Assembly (NCBI GenBank): GCA_020846025.1
Contig: JADLER010000128.1
Location: 35,905-99,904 of the forward strand
DNA: 64,000 bases
Direction: 5' to 3'
From: Bacteroidia bacterium
GTDB lineage: Bacteria > Bacteroidota > Bacteroidia > B-17B0 > Aurantibacillaceae
The notes below the pieces were generated by a model that was not told the origin of the DNA, did no database searches, and saw nothing but the letters and a program-made list of their open reading frames with translations. Shown in pieces: positions 16,629 through 24,894 of this stretch (within the stretch, counting starts at the first letter, position 1; every line of letters begins with the position of its first letter). Made by a program: the position numbers and the translations under genes.

Positions 16629-18557
16629 CTAGTTTAGAGAATTAGTTAATTCCTCCCATTTTTTCATTTCTAATTCTAAACTATTTTTAAGTTGATGGTA
16701 TTGATTAAAAAAATTAGGATCCTTTGTTAATTCATTATATGTATCTGGATTAGCCAATTGTGTATCAATTTGTTTAATTTCAGTTTCTAATTGAGCTATT
16801 TTTTCTTCTGCCTTTTTTATCTGAGATTGTATTTGTGATTGTTGTTTCTTTTTTTCAGTAGCCTCAATTTCTGAAACACTTGGCTGTTTTTTCTCAGAAA
16901 CAGCAGGCGATTTTACACCCGATTTATCTAAATCAAGTTCATTTAATCGCTCTACTTTTCTAATTTCCATAAATTCCTTAATGTCGCATAAATGCTCTTT
17001 CACATGTCCATCTCTAAACTCAAACAAACGATTACACATACCCGCCATAAAATCTCTATCATGACTTACCATTACAACAGTACCTTCATAATCTAGTAAA
17101 GCATTCTTTAATACTTCTTTTGATTTAATATCTAAATGGTTGGTAGGCTCATCAAGTAATAATAAATTATAAGGTTCTAATAATAATTTACACAAAGCTA
17201 AGCGTCCTCTTTCTCCACCGCTTAATACTTTCACTTTCTTGTCAATATCATCTCCTCCAAATAAGAATGAGCCTAATAAAGTACGAACTTGCTTCCTTAC
17301 TTCGCCAACAGCTAATTCGTCAATTGTTTCAAAAACCGTTTTATTTAAGTTTAATTTTTCTTCTTGATCTTGTTCAAAATAGCCCATTAATACACTATGT
17401 CCTAATTGCACAGTTCCATCAAAAGGAATTTTACCTGCAATCATTTTCATCATCGTTGATTTCCCTTCTCCGTTTCTTCCAACTAAGCCAATTTTTTCAC
17501 CTTTAGTAATTATAAAATTTGCATCCGAGAATATTTGTTTTTGGTCATATTTTTTCCCTGCATGTTCTGCAGTAATTACAATTTTACCACTATGGGCAGG
17601 TGCCGGAAAACGAAAACGCACCGCCGCCGTATCTACATCATCTACCTCTACCCTTTCCATTTTATCTAACTTTTTAATTAACGATTGTGCAAAAGCTGCT
17701 TTACTCGCTTTAGCTCTGTTTTTATCAATTAAAGTTTCATACTGATTAATGATACGTTGTTGATTTTTTGCAGCATTTTCTTGTTGCTCTCTTCTTTCCT
17801 CACGCAAAACAAGGTAATGAGAGTAGTTTGTTTTGTAATCATATATTTTTTGATTTACAATTTCGATGGTACGTTTGGTTACAGTATCTAAAAATGTTTT
17901 ATCATGGCTAATTAAAACTACAGCACCACTAAATGTTTCCATAAAATCTTCTAACCATTGTATTGCCTCAATATCTAGGTGATTGGTTGGCTCATCTAAT
18001 AATAACACATCAGGTTTTTGGAGTAAAAGTTTGGCTAACTCTATTCGCATTCTCCACCCTCCACTAAACTCGGAAGTTTGTCTAGTAAACTCTTTGCGTT
18101 CAAAACCCAAACCACGTAATACTTTTTCTATTTCCTCACTAGTATTACCAGCCCCAACCACATCTAATCTTGCATTAATCTCCGTTAAATCCTCAATGAG
18201 TTGCATATACGAATCGCTCTCGTAATCGGTACGAGTTTCTAATTGATGGTTAATGTCATCAAGTCTCTTTTGCATTGCTTGAATTTCCGCAAAGGCAGTT
18301 TCGGTTTCTTCAAAAACAGTTCTACCGTGCTGATGCACCATGTCTTGAGGTAAATAACCAATCTTACAATCTTTTGGAATTGAAATCTCTCCTTTAGTTG
18401 GTGATTGCAAACCCGACAATAATTTTAACATCGTACTTTTACCAGCACCATTTTTTCCAGCCAATCCAATTCTATCTTTAGGATTAATTAAAAAAGAAAC
18501 ATTATCAAATAAGTTGTATCCTCCAAAAGAAACCGTAACACTATTTACTGAAACCAT
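16629..18557 (-). CDS. ABC-F family ATPase (translation factor type)
   Basis: Two ABC ATPase domains sit in one soluble chain without membrane segments. Walker A is 'GLAGKNGAGKSTMLKLL' and 'GLVGRNGEGKSTMMKMI', the signatures are 'FSGGWRMRIELA' and 'LSGGERGRLALC', and Walker B is 'LLLDEPTNHLD' twice. A charged linker ('RREQQENAAKNQQ') lies between the domains and a C-terminal coiled coil (about 560-640) follows. This is the Uup/EttA/YdiF layout of ribosome-associated ABC-F proteins; I cannot tell a housekeeping member from an antibiotic-resistance one. The ATG at 18557 ('MVSVNSVTVSFGGYNLF') gives 642 residues; an earlier in-frame start would add 24 non-family residues. It is divergent from the ClC gene. 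Confidence 0.92.
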   Translation of the reverse strand: MVSVNSVTVSFGGYNLFDNVSFLINPKDRIGLAGKNGAGKSTMLKLLSGLQSPTKGEISIPKDCKIGYLPQDMVHQHGRTVFEETETAFAEIQAMQKRLDDINHQLETRTDYESDSYMQLIEDLTEINARLDVVGAGNTSEEIEKVLRGLGFERKEFTRQTSEFSGGWRMRIELAKLLLQKPDVLLLDEPTNHLDIEAIQWLEDFMETFSGAVVLISHDKTFLDTVTKRTIEIVNQKIYDYKTNYSHYLVLREERREQQENAAKNQQRIINQYETLIDKNRAKASKAAFAQSLIKKLDKMERVEVDDVDTAAVRFRFPAPAHSGKIVITAEHAGKKYDQKQIFSDANFIITKGEKIGLVGRNGEGKSTMMKMIAGKIPFDGTVQLGHSVLMGYFEQDQEEKLNLNKTVFETIDELAVGEVRKQVRTLLGSFLFGGDDIDKKVKVLSGGERGRLALCKLLLEPYNLLLLDEPTNHLDIKSKEVLKNALLDYEGTVVMVSHDRDFMAGMCNRLFEFRDGHVKEHLCDIKEFMEIRKVERLNELDLDKSGVKSPAVSEKKQPSVSEIEATEKKKQQSQIQSQIKKAEEKIAQLETEIKQIDTQLANPDTYNELTKDPNFFNQYHQLKNSLELEMKKWEELTNSLN

Positions 18558-18707
18558 ATTAAATTCTAAATTAAAGGGCGCAAAGATACAAAATTTCTTT
18601 AAGGTAATTGTTAGATGAAGTATGTACAAAGATACTGTACGTTAAAAACTTTAGAATAAGTTACAAAAAGCATTAAATTCACAGTTTTTAAAACATATTT
18701 ACTTAGC

Positions 18708-20603
18708 ATGCAAAATAGTAATTCGATTAATAATGGCATTCCTGTCTCACCATCTTTAAACCCAACTTTAGAAGCTGAAAATTTTAAACCCCAAAAAGGA
18801 GAAGACAAGAAAAGATTACTTATTATCTCAGGAATAGCTTTAATAATTGCTGTAGTTGTTAGTTTAATAGCCCGATTTCTAGTATATCTCATTGATTTAA
18901 TTACCAACATCTCATTTTATGGTACTTTCTCATTTAATCATTCAAACCCCATAGATAATCAACTTGGGATTTATGTTATTTTTATACCAGCATTAGGTGG
19001 AATTATCATAGGTTTTATGGCGATGTATGGGTCTAAAGCAATCAGAGGTCATGGAATTCCAGAAGCAATGGAACAAATTTTAACCAATCATAGCAAAATA
19101 AAGCCGAGTATCACCTATCTCAAACCTTTATCTGCTGCAATATCAATAGGTACAGGAGGTCCATTTGGTGCTGAAGGTCCAATTATTGCTACTGGCGGAG
19201 CTCTTGGCTCAACGATAGGTCAATATTTAAAAATTTCACATCAAGAACGAAAAATTTTATTAGCAGCAGGTGCCACAGCAGGTATGTCAGCTATTTTTAA
19301 TAGCCCTATTGCGGCTATTTTTCTAGCTATTGAATTACTTTTATTTGAATTCTCACCTCGTTCAATAATTCCAATAGCTATTGCCTGTATGACTGGAGCA
19401 TCCTCACACTTTATCTTATTTGGTCACGAACCAGTCTTTTTTACAAATCAAATTATAGAATCACCAAATGCATATACCCTACCCACTTATGTTTTGCTTG
19501 GTGTAATATTTGGATTTGTTTCGGTTTTTGTTAGTAAGGCTGTTTACTTTATTGAGGACAAATTTGAGAAACTTCCAATTCATTGGATGTGGTGGCCAGC
19601 TATTGGTGGATTATTTGTAGGGCTAATTGGTTACTATTCTCCAAGAACATTGGGTGTAGGATATGAAAATATCATTGATGTATTGTCTGGTACACTTTCG
19701 GTTCAGATATTATTATCCCTATGCATTTTAAAATTTATTTCTTGGGCTATTGCATTAGGTAGCGGGACATCAGGTGGAACATTAGCACCATTACTTACCA
19801 TTGGCGGTGCTATTGGTGCTTTATTAGGTTTAGCTACTAAACATTATTTTCCATCAATCGATATTTCAATATCACTAACAGCCTTAGTTGGAATGGCAGC
19901 TGTTTTTGCTGGTTCATCAAGAGCTCTATTAACATCCATTATTTTTGCAATGGAAACAACTGGTCAGCAAAATGTATTAGTGCCGTTACTAATTTCCTGC
20001 GTAATTGCATATTTGATTTCATATCTATTAATGAAAAACACAATCATGACAGAAAAAATTGCAAGACGTGGCATTAACACCCCTCATTCATACAAAGCTG
20101 ATGTATTAGAAAAAATCACAGTAGAGCGTGTGTTAAATGATAGTGGAATAGTAATAAGCGAAGAAAATACAATTAAAGAAACTAGAAATTTCTTATCAAA
20201 AGAAGGAAATTATCAATCAAACTACTTTATTATTTCTAGTAATCAGGGTGACTATAAAGGAATTATAAGCTCATCTAATTTATTTAGTGAACATCATGAG
20301 GATTCAAAAAACTTGGGTGCTTTAATTCGTAGAAATTCAGCGTATGTTTACCAAAATAGCTCATTAAGATCAACTGTAGAAACTATGGTGAAAGAAAATA
20401 TTGATGTGTTACCTGTTATATCAGATATGAATAAACAAATAATTGGAGTTATTTCCTATAAAGACATATTAAGTGCCTATAAAATTGATGTAGAAGAACA
20501 CGAAGAAGTGAAGTCTCAACTCTCAATTAAGAAGCAACAACTAAAAATTTTATTGAGTGGACAAAAAATTATGGAATTAGCAAAAATAAAACGCAAAAAA
20601 TAA
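18708..20603 (+). CDS. ClC-family chloride channel/transporter with C-terminal CBS pair
   Basis: An integral inner-membrane protein of 631 residues. It carries the ClC selectivity motifs: 'GHGIPEAM' (GxGIP), 'GTGGPFGAEGPI' with the gating glutamate, and 'GSGTSGGTLAPLL'. A long N-terminal cytoplasmic part precedes the first helix (about residues 37-62). Two CBS domains (about 480-600) end the protein, the second in 'VLPVISDMNKQIIGVISYKD'. It moves chloride, possibly in exchange for protons; the CBS pair may sense nucleotide. It converges on the patatin-like gene. Confidence 0.93.
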   Translation: MQNSNSINNGIPVSPSLNPTLEAENFKPQKGEDKKRLLIISGIALIIAVVVSLIARFLVYLIDLITNISFYGTFSFNHSNPIDNQLGIYVIFIPALGGIIIGFMAMYGSKAIRGHGIPEAMEQILTNHSKIKPSITYLKPLSAAISIGTGGPFGAEGPIIATGGALGSTIGQYLKISHQERKILLAAGATAGMSAIFNSPIAAIFLAIELLLFEFSPRSIIPIAIACMTGASSHFILFGHEPVFFTNQIIESPNAYTLPTYVLLGVIFGFVSVFVSKAVYFIEDKFEKLPIHWMWWPAIGGLFVGLIGYYSPRTLGVGYENIIDVLSGTLSVQILLSLCILKFISWAIALGSGTSGGTLAPLLTIGGAIGALLGLATKHYFPSIDISISLTALVGMAAVFAGSSRALLTSIIFAMETTGQQNVLVPLLISCVIAYLISYLLMKNTIMTEKIARRGINTPHSYKADVLEKITVERVLNDSGIVISEENTIKETRNFLSKEGNYQSNYFIISSNQGDYKGIISSSNLFSEHHEDSKNLGALIRRNSAYVYQNSSLRSTVETMVKENIDVLPVISDMNKQIIGVISYKDILSAYKIDVEEHEEVKSQLSIKKQQLKILLSGQKIMELAKIKRKK

Positions 20604-20614
20604 CATTTTAAAAC

Positions 20615-21622
20615 CTAACTAAATTTTAATGTGTTTTGTTTACCAATGTTATTAAAGTTCTTTGCTAACCATTCATCGCAAGCTTTGTAGCCAATATCCT
20701 TAAGATACATCATAAAATCCCAACTTGTATTAAATTTAGAAGATAATGTCAAATCATTAAATGTTTCATCGGCACTGATATTATGAAGATATACAGGTTT
20801 TAATTCTCCATCAAGTGTAATTCCTTTCTCTACTAATCTTTGCTTAAATTGTATTAGTTCTAACTCTAACATTAATGATGTATTAAAACTTAGCTCATCT
20901 ACCCTATTTTTTATACCCTCAACATTGGTTGGAATCGAACGGATATTTTTTGAATTAATTTGAACCAAAAGTATATCATCAGTATCTTGTGTATAATCAA
21001 TTAAGGGCTGAATTAAGGGATTACCACTATAACCTCCATCCCAATAATATTCTCCGTCTATCTCAACAGCATCATGCAAATAAGGCAAACAAGTAGAAGC
21101 CAAGATTGATTTAGCTGTGATTTCTTTATGGCCAAACACTTTTGGCTCACAAGTCTTAACATTTGTAGCGCACACAAATAATTTTTGAGGAGCAAATTGT
21201 TTTAACTCATCAAAATTTATTACCTCAGATAAAATCTTTTCAAGTGGATTAAACTGTAAAGGGTTTAATTGTTTAGGTGTGAAATTTTCGGTACTTAAAC
21301 TAAATAACTTATAAGTTGGAGAATAATCCATGTTACCAGGACTAAGAAGCTTATCAAACCAGCTAGGTTGTAAAGGAGATAATTTTCCTGCTTCAGACAT
21401 TTTATACCAAAATTTAACTAAACTATGTTTAGCTAAATTCCTTCCACCTTTGTTCAATCCATAAATTGTACATACACCATTCATAGCTCCCACTCCAGTC
21501 CCACAAATTCCATCAATTTCTATGCGTTCATCATCTAATAACCTATCTATAACTCCCCACGTATAGGCTCCGTGAGAGCCCCCACCTTGTAAAGCAAGGT
21601 CAATTTTCTTTACTTTAGACAT
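20615..21622 (-). CDS. Patatin-like protein with the nucleophile serine replaced by glycine
   Basis: The 335-residue protein has the patatin fold landmarks: the oxyanion loop 'ALQGGGSHGAYTWG' and, at the end of the core, 'YYWDGGYSGNP' with the catalytic aspartate. The nucleophile elbow, normally GxSxG ('GTSAGAMN'), reads 'CGTGVGAMNG', with codons GGG-ACT-GGA-GTG-GGA. The serine is therefore glycine, which should abolish lipase activity. All surrounding residues are conserved and the frame is intact, so it looks like a retained pseudoenzyme. It has no signal peptide. It lies 12 bp from the ClC gene end, convergent, and apart from dnaX. Confidence 0.88.
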   Translation of the reverse strand: MSKVKKIDLALQGGGSHGAYTWGVIDRLLDDERIEIDGICGTGVGAMNGVCTIYGLNKGGRNLAKHSLVKFWYKMSEAGKLSPLQPSWFDKLLSPGNMDYSPTYKLFSLSTENFTPKQLNPLQFNPLEKILSEVINFDELKQFAPQKLFVCATNVKTCEPKVFGHKEITAKSILASTCLPYLHDAVEIDGEYYWDGGYSGNPLIQPLIDYTQDTDDILLVQINSKNIRSIPTNVEGIKNRVDELSFNTSLMLELELIQFKQRLVEKGITLDGELKPVYLHNISADETFNDLTLSSKFNTSWDFMMYLKDIGYKACDEWLAKNFNNIGKQNTLKFS

Positions 21623-21746
21623 AATTCTTAATATTACACGAGTTCCATTTCAAACTTACGAATTTATTGTACGAAGTTTTGTAAAGTAAGTTGTAAAAAA
21701 TCTAAAAAAATCCACTTTCTTGATTTTTATCAGTGTAAATAGATGA

Positions 21747-23465
21747 CTAATAATCCACCTCTAAATCAAAACGTTTCTTAAGATCGCCTAATAGTGGGTT
21801 TTTTTCAAGTAGCAACTTGAATTTATCATTAGGTTTATATGCCTTTATCTCCGAAACACTTTGAGACACATATATTTCTAATTGTGTTTGCTTATTAGAT
21901 AATAATTTTCTAAGCTCATCTAATAAATCTTGTTTTACATTCAATAACATTTCTTTCTGCACTTCATTAGTAAGCTCAATTTGTATTGTATTTTGATTAA
22001 ACGTAATTTTATTAGATGTTAACGTTGTGTACAATTGTCTATTTCCTTGCGAAGCCTTATTCTCTGCAATTGTTTTAATTGCATAGGTTATTCTTTCATC
22101 TGATAAAGGAATATCTTCAGTTAATGCTTCTTCGAGCTTTATTTCTACATCATGTACAACTGCTGGCTGTTGTATTTGTTCTTTCAGCATAAACTGAGAT
22201 TTAATTTTTAAGTCATTAAACCCTACAACTGGTTTAGCGCTTGTTTGAACTAAAGGCTGTGCTGTAAATTTTTGTACCGTTGGTATTTGAGGAGTTGTTT
22301 TAACAACTTGTTGAGAAGGAAGCTCAAAAGATGAGGCACTCAACTCATTTTTTTTTTCCGCTTCTTGTGAAGCGGCATTCAAATAAGCAATCTGCATCAG
22401 CGACATCTCAACTTGTAATCGTTGATTCTTAGCTGATTTATAATTAACATCGCATTTATTTATAATAGATAATGCTTTTAATAAAAAAATAGTGGTTATT
22501 AAATTTGCCTGTTCTGCATATCTTTTTCTTAACGCATCACTTGCCTCAATTAAATTAAGAGTTATCGAATCTTTACAAACTAATAAGTTTCTTAAATGTT
22601 CGCCAAAACCAATAATAAAATTATGTCCGTCAAATCCTTTTTTAAGTATTTCATCAAACGTAACCATAATTTCAGGAAGTCGGTTATTAAGAGCAGCATC
22701 CGTGATTTTAAAGTAGTAATCGTAATCTAATACATGTAAATTTTCAACTACCGATTTGTAGGTTAATTGATTACCTGTGAAAGTAACCATTTGGTCGAAG
22801 ATAGAACAAGCATCTCTTAATCCACCATCTGCTTTTTGTGATATAATTTGAAGCGCTTCAATTTCATAGGAAACACCTTCTGTTTTGGCTATATACTCTA
22901 ACTGCCCAGTAATATCTTCGGTTTTAATTCTATTAAAATTAAAAACCTGACAACGAGATAAAATTGTAGGAATAATCTTATGTTTCTCTGTTGTCGCCAA
23001 AATAAATTTAGCATGTTTTGGAGGTTCTTCTAATGTTTTTAGAAAGGCATTAAAAGCTGCACTCGACAACATGTGCACCTCATCTATCACATATACTTTA
23101 TAATCTCCTAGTTGTGGTGCAAAACGAACTTGATCTACTAAATTTCTAATATCCTCTACTGAGTTATTAGAAGCCGCATCTAATTCATAAACATTTAAAG
23201 AAGCACCCGAATTAAACGACTGACACGATTCACAAACATCGCAAGCCTCAGCATCAGTGGTAAGATTGGTGCAATTAATAGTTTTGGCAAAAATTCGTGC
23301 ACAAGTAGTTTTACCTACTCCTCTAGGCCCACAAAACAAATAAGCCTGGGCAATTTTCCCATTTTTAATAGCTTGTTTTAATGTATTGGTAATATGGCTT
23401 TGCCCAACAACTGTATTAAAATGTTGTGGGCGATACTTACGAGCCGATACAATAAAACCATCCAT
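21747..23465 (-). CDS. dnaX: DNA polymerase III subunit tau (gamma by predicted slippage)
   Basis: This is the clamp-loader ATPase. It has the P-loop 'GPRGVGKTT' (46-53 region), the zinc site Cys65/75/78/81, Walker B 'YVIDEVHML', the sensor 'ATTEKHKIIPTILSRCQ' and the SRC arginine finger. Domains I-III end near residue 365. A Pro/Gln-rich linker and a C-terminal domain (to residue 572) for polymerase contact follow. An A10 run at codons 370-373 lies exactly at the domain III boundary; a -1 shift there gives an immediate TGA and a gamma-like protein of about 373 residues. The start ATG at 23465 fits the 'MDGFIVSARKYRPQHF' family start. Confidence 0.95.
   Translation of the reverse strand: MDGFIVSARKYRPQHFNTVVGQSHITNTLKQAIKNGKIAQAYLFCGPRGVGKTTCARIFAKTINCTNLTTDAEACDVCESCQSFNSGASLNVYELDAASNNSVEDIRNLVDQVRFAPQLGDYKVYVIDEVHMLSSAAFNAFLKTLEEPPKHAKFILATTEKHKIIPTILSRCQVFNFNRIKTEDITGQLEYIAKTEGVSYEIEALQIISQKADGGLRDACSIFDQMVTFTGNQLTYKSVVENLHVLDYDYYFKITDAALNNRLPEIMVTFDEILKKGFDGHNFIIGFGEHLRNLLVCKDSITLNLIEASDALRKRYAEQANLITTIFLLKALSIINKCDVNYKSAKNQRLQVEMSLMQIAYLNAASQEAEKKNELSASSFELPSQQVVKTTPQIPTVQKFTAQPLVQTSAKPVVGFNDLKIKSQFMLKEQIQQPAVVHDVEIKLEEALTEDIPLSDERITYAIKTIAENKASQGNRQLYTTLTSNKITFNQNTIQIELTNEVQKEMLLNVKQDLLDELRKLLSNKQTQLEIYVSQSVSEIKAYKPNDKFKLLLEKNPLLGDLKKRFDLEVDY
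22348..22357 (-). other. A10 slippage site in dnaX
   Basis: On the coding strand the frame reads GAA-AAA-AAA-AAT-GAG, ten consecutive A. Slipping back one base, or one extra A in the mRNA, reads AAA-TGA and stops. Programmed -1 frameshifting (E. coli) or transcriptional slippage on an A run (Thermus) at this place in dnaX is established; its use here is inferred. Confidence 0.65.
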
Positions 23466-23538
23466 AGCTAATGGTAAAGGTAAGCTTAAAAATCTCTACA
23501 AAAAAGGTTAAATTATTAACTAAATGTGAATAAGTAAC

Positions 23539-23546
23539 TACCTTTG
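23539..23546 (+). promoter_or_regulatory. Candidate -7 box for the carboxypeptidase-D-regulatory-like gene
   Basis: TACCTTTG matches TAnnTTTG, 21 bp before the TTG start at 23567, so the leader would be short. No clear -33 element was seen. Confidence 0.4.
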
Positions 23547-23566
23547 AGTGAGTCGTTTATTAGTAT

Positions 23567-24265
23567 TTGAAAGGCAAAGCAAATATATTTTTTCTTTTTT
23601 TCTTCCACTTCACAGCTCTTGTAATTGGGCAAAACGCTATTAAAGGTGTTGTAGTTGAACCCGATAGTATCACTCCTTTGCCTTTTGTATATGTTATTAA
23701 CTCTCAATCTGGTCATGGACAAATGAGTGATGGTAACGGTAGATTTACCGTTATAGCTAAAGATAATGACACCATCATTTTCTCATTTGTAGGTTATGCA
23801 CGGTTAAAAATTCCTGCTTCAAGTATTAAAATGAAAGGATTAAATGAACCTAAAGTTGTTATGCAAGCCCTAGCCTATAAACTCAATCAAGTGGTTGTAA
23901 GTAGTTTTAAGTTAAAACCTTATGAAAGAGATTATATGAAAAGGGTGATTGATGATTCAAAAACGAAACCTATTAATGCTATGGAAAGTCCAATATCTGC
24001 TTTATATATGCAATTTAGTAAAAAAGGAAAAGAACAACGTAAACTAGCTGCAATATTTGAAGAGATCTTTATAAAAGAAGCAGTAGAAAAAAAGTTTAAT
24101 GCTGAAGTACTTCGTAAACTCACAGGTGATGATACTATTGACTTTGATAGGTTTAAGAAATATTGTTTTTATCTTAGTAACGAATTCATTATGTCTCACG
24201 AGGGTTATGAACTGTACTACCGCGTAATGGATTGCTACTATCGTTGGAAAGAAGAAAACCGTTAA
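23567..24265 (+). CDS. Exported protein with carboxypeptidase-D regulatory-like domain
   Basis: After a signal peptide ('IFFLFFFHFTALVIGQ') the 232-residue protein has a CarboxypepD_reg-like beta-sandwich (PF13715 type, residues 24-110): 'IKGVVVEPDSITPLPFVYV', 'DGNGRFTV', 'IIFSFVGYARLKIP'. An unrecognised helical, charged C-terminal half follows. Such domains in Bacteroidota open TonB-dependent receptors or stand alone in the envelope; no receptor barrel is here. The start must be the TTG at 23567: a TAG lies two codons upstream and there is no ATG before the signal peptide. The 3' end overlaps purN by 4 bp, convergent. Confidence 0.75.
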   Translation: MKGKANIFFLFFFHFTALVIGQNAIKGVVVEPDSITPLPFVYVINSQSGHGQMSDGNGRFTVIAKDNDTIIFSFVGYARLKIPASSIKMKGLNEPKVVMQALAYKLNQVVVSSFKLKPYERDYMKRVIDDSKTKPINAMESPISALYMQFSKKGKEQRKLAAIFEEIFIKEAVEKKFNAEVLRKLTGDDTIDFDRFKKYCFYLSNEFIMSHEGYELYYRVMDCYYRWKEENR

Positions 24266-24825
24266 ACTATCTGTTCAATTGCCTTTGGCAAATATTCTAA
24301 CTCTAGTTGTCTAATTTTTGTTGCAAGTGTTTGAGAGGTATCTGTATCGTTAATGCTACATTTTGCCTGTAAAATAATTTCTCCTTTATCATATTCTTCA
24401 TTTACAAAATGTATTGTAATGCCACTTTCTGTTTCTCTTGCCTGAATAACTGCTTCATGTACATGCATACCATACATGCCTTTTCCGCCAAATTTTGGCA
24501 ATAATGAAGGATGAAGGTTAATAATTTGATTTGGAAACGCTTTTACAAATGGCTCTGGAATTTTAAGAAGAAATCCAGCTAATACAATTAAATTAATTTT
24601 CTCAGCCTTTAAAAATTCAATAAACTGATGAGTATATTCATTAAAGGCATGTTTACTGATAATTTGAACTGTTTTTTTAAATTTATCGGCTCTTGCAACA
24701 ACTCCTGCCGATTCATTATTTGTAACTACCATCTTTACCTTTATAAGTTTATGGTTATTAAAATAACTCATAAGATTCTCGGCATTAGTTCCTTCACCCG
24801 ACGCAAATATGGCAATATTCGTCAT
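24262..24825 (-). CDS. purN: Phosphoribosylglycinamide formyltransferase
   Basis: PurN transfers a formyl group from 10-formyl-tetrahydrofolate to GAR, the step after PurD in purine synthesis. The 187-residue protein has 'IAIFASGEGTNAENLM' (GAR phosphate loop), the catalytic 'INLHPSLLPKFGGKGMYG' (Asn-His region) and 'ESGITIHFVNEEYDKGEII' with the conserved aspartate. Length is typical. A strong terminator separates it from the giant adhesin upstream, so it should have its own promoter in the short gap 24826-24862. Confidence 0.94.
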   Translation of the reverse strand: MTNIAIFASGEGTNAENLMSYFNNHKLIKVKMVVTNNESAGVVARADKFKKTVQIISKHAFNEYTHQFIEFLKAEKINLIVLAGFLLKIPEPFVKAFPNQIINLHPSLLPKFGGKGMYGMHVHEAVIQARETESGITIHFVNEEYDKGEIILQAKCSINDTDTSQTLATKIRQLELEYLPKAIEQIV

Positions 24826-24862
24826 AAAATAAATTTGGGCGAAATTACAAATTAATTCAAAT

Positions 24863-24890
24863 AAAAAAGCCGCCTTTTAAGGGCGGCTTA
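24863..24890 (-). terminator. Rho-independent terminator of the giant adhesin gene
   Basis: AAGCCGCC (24867-24874) pairs with GGCGGCTT (24882-24889). Read on the minus strand, the stem is followed by TTTTTTATTTG. It lies 5 bp past the stop of the giant gene and before purN. Confidence 0.85.
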
Positions 24891-24894
24891 ATTT

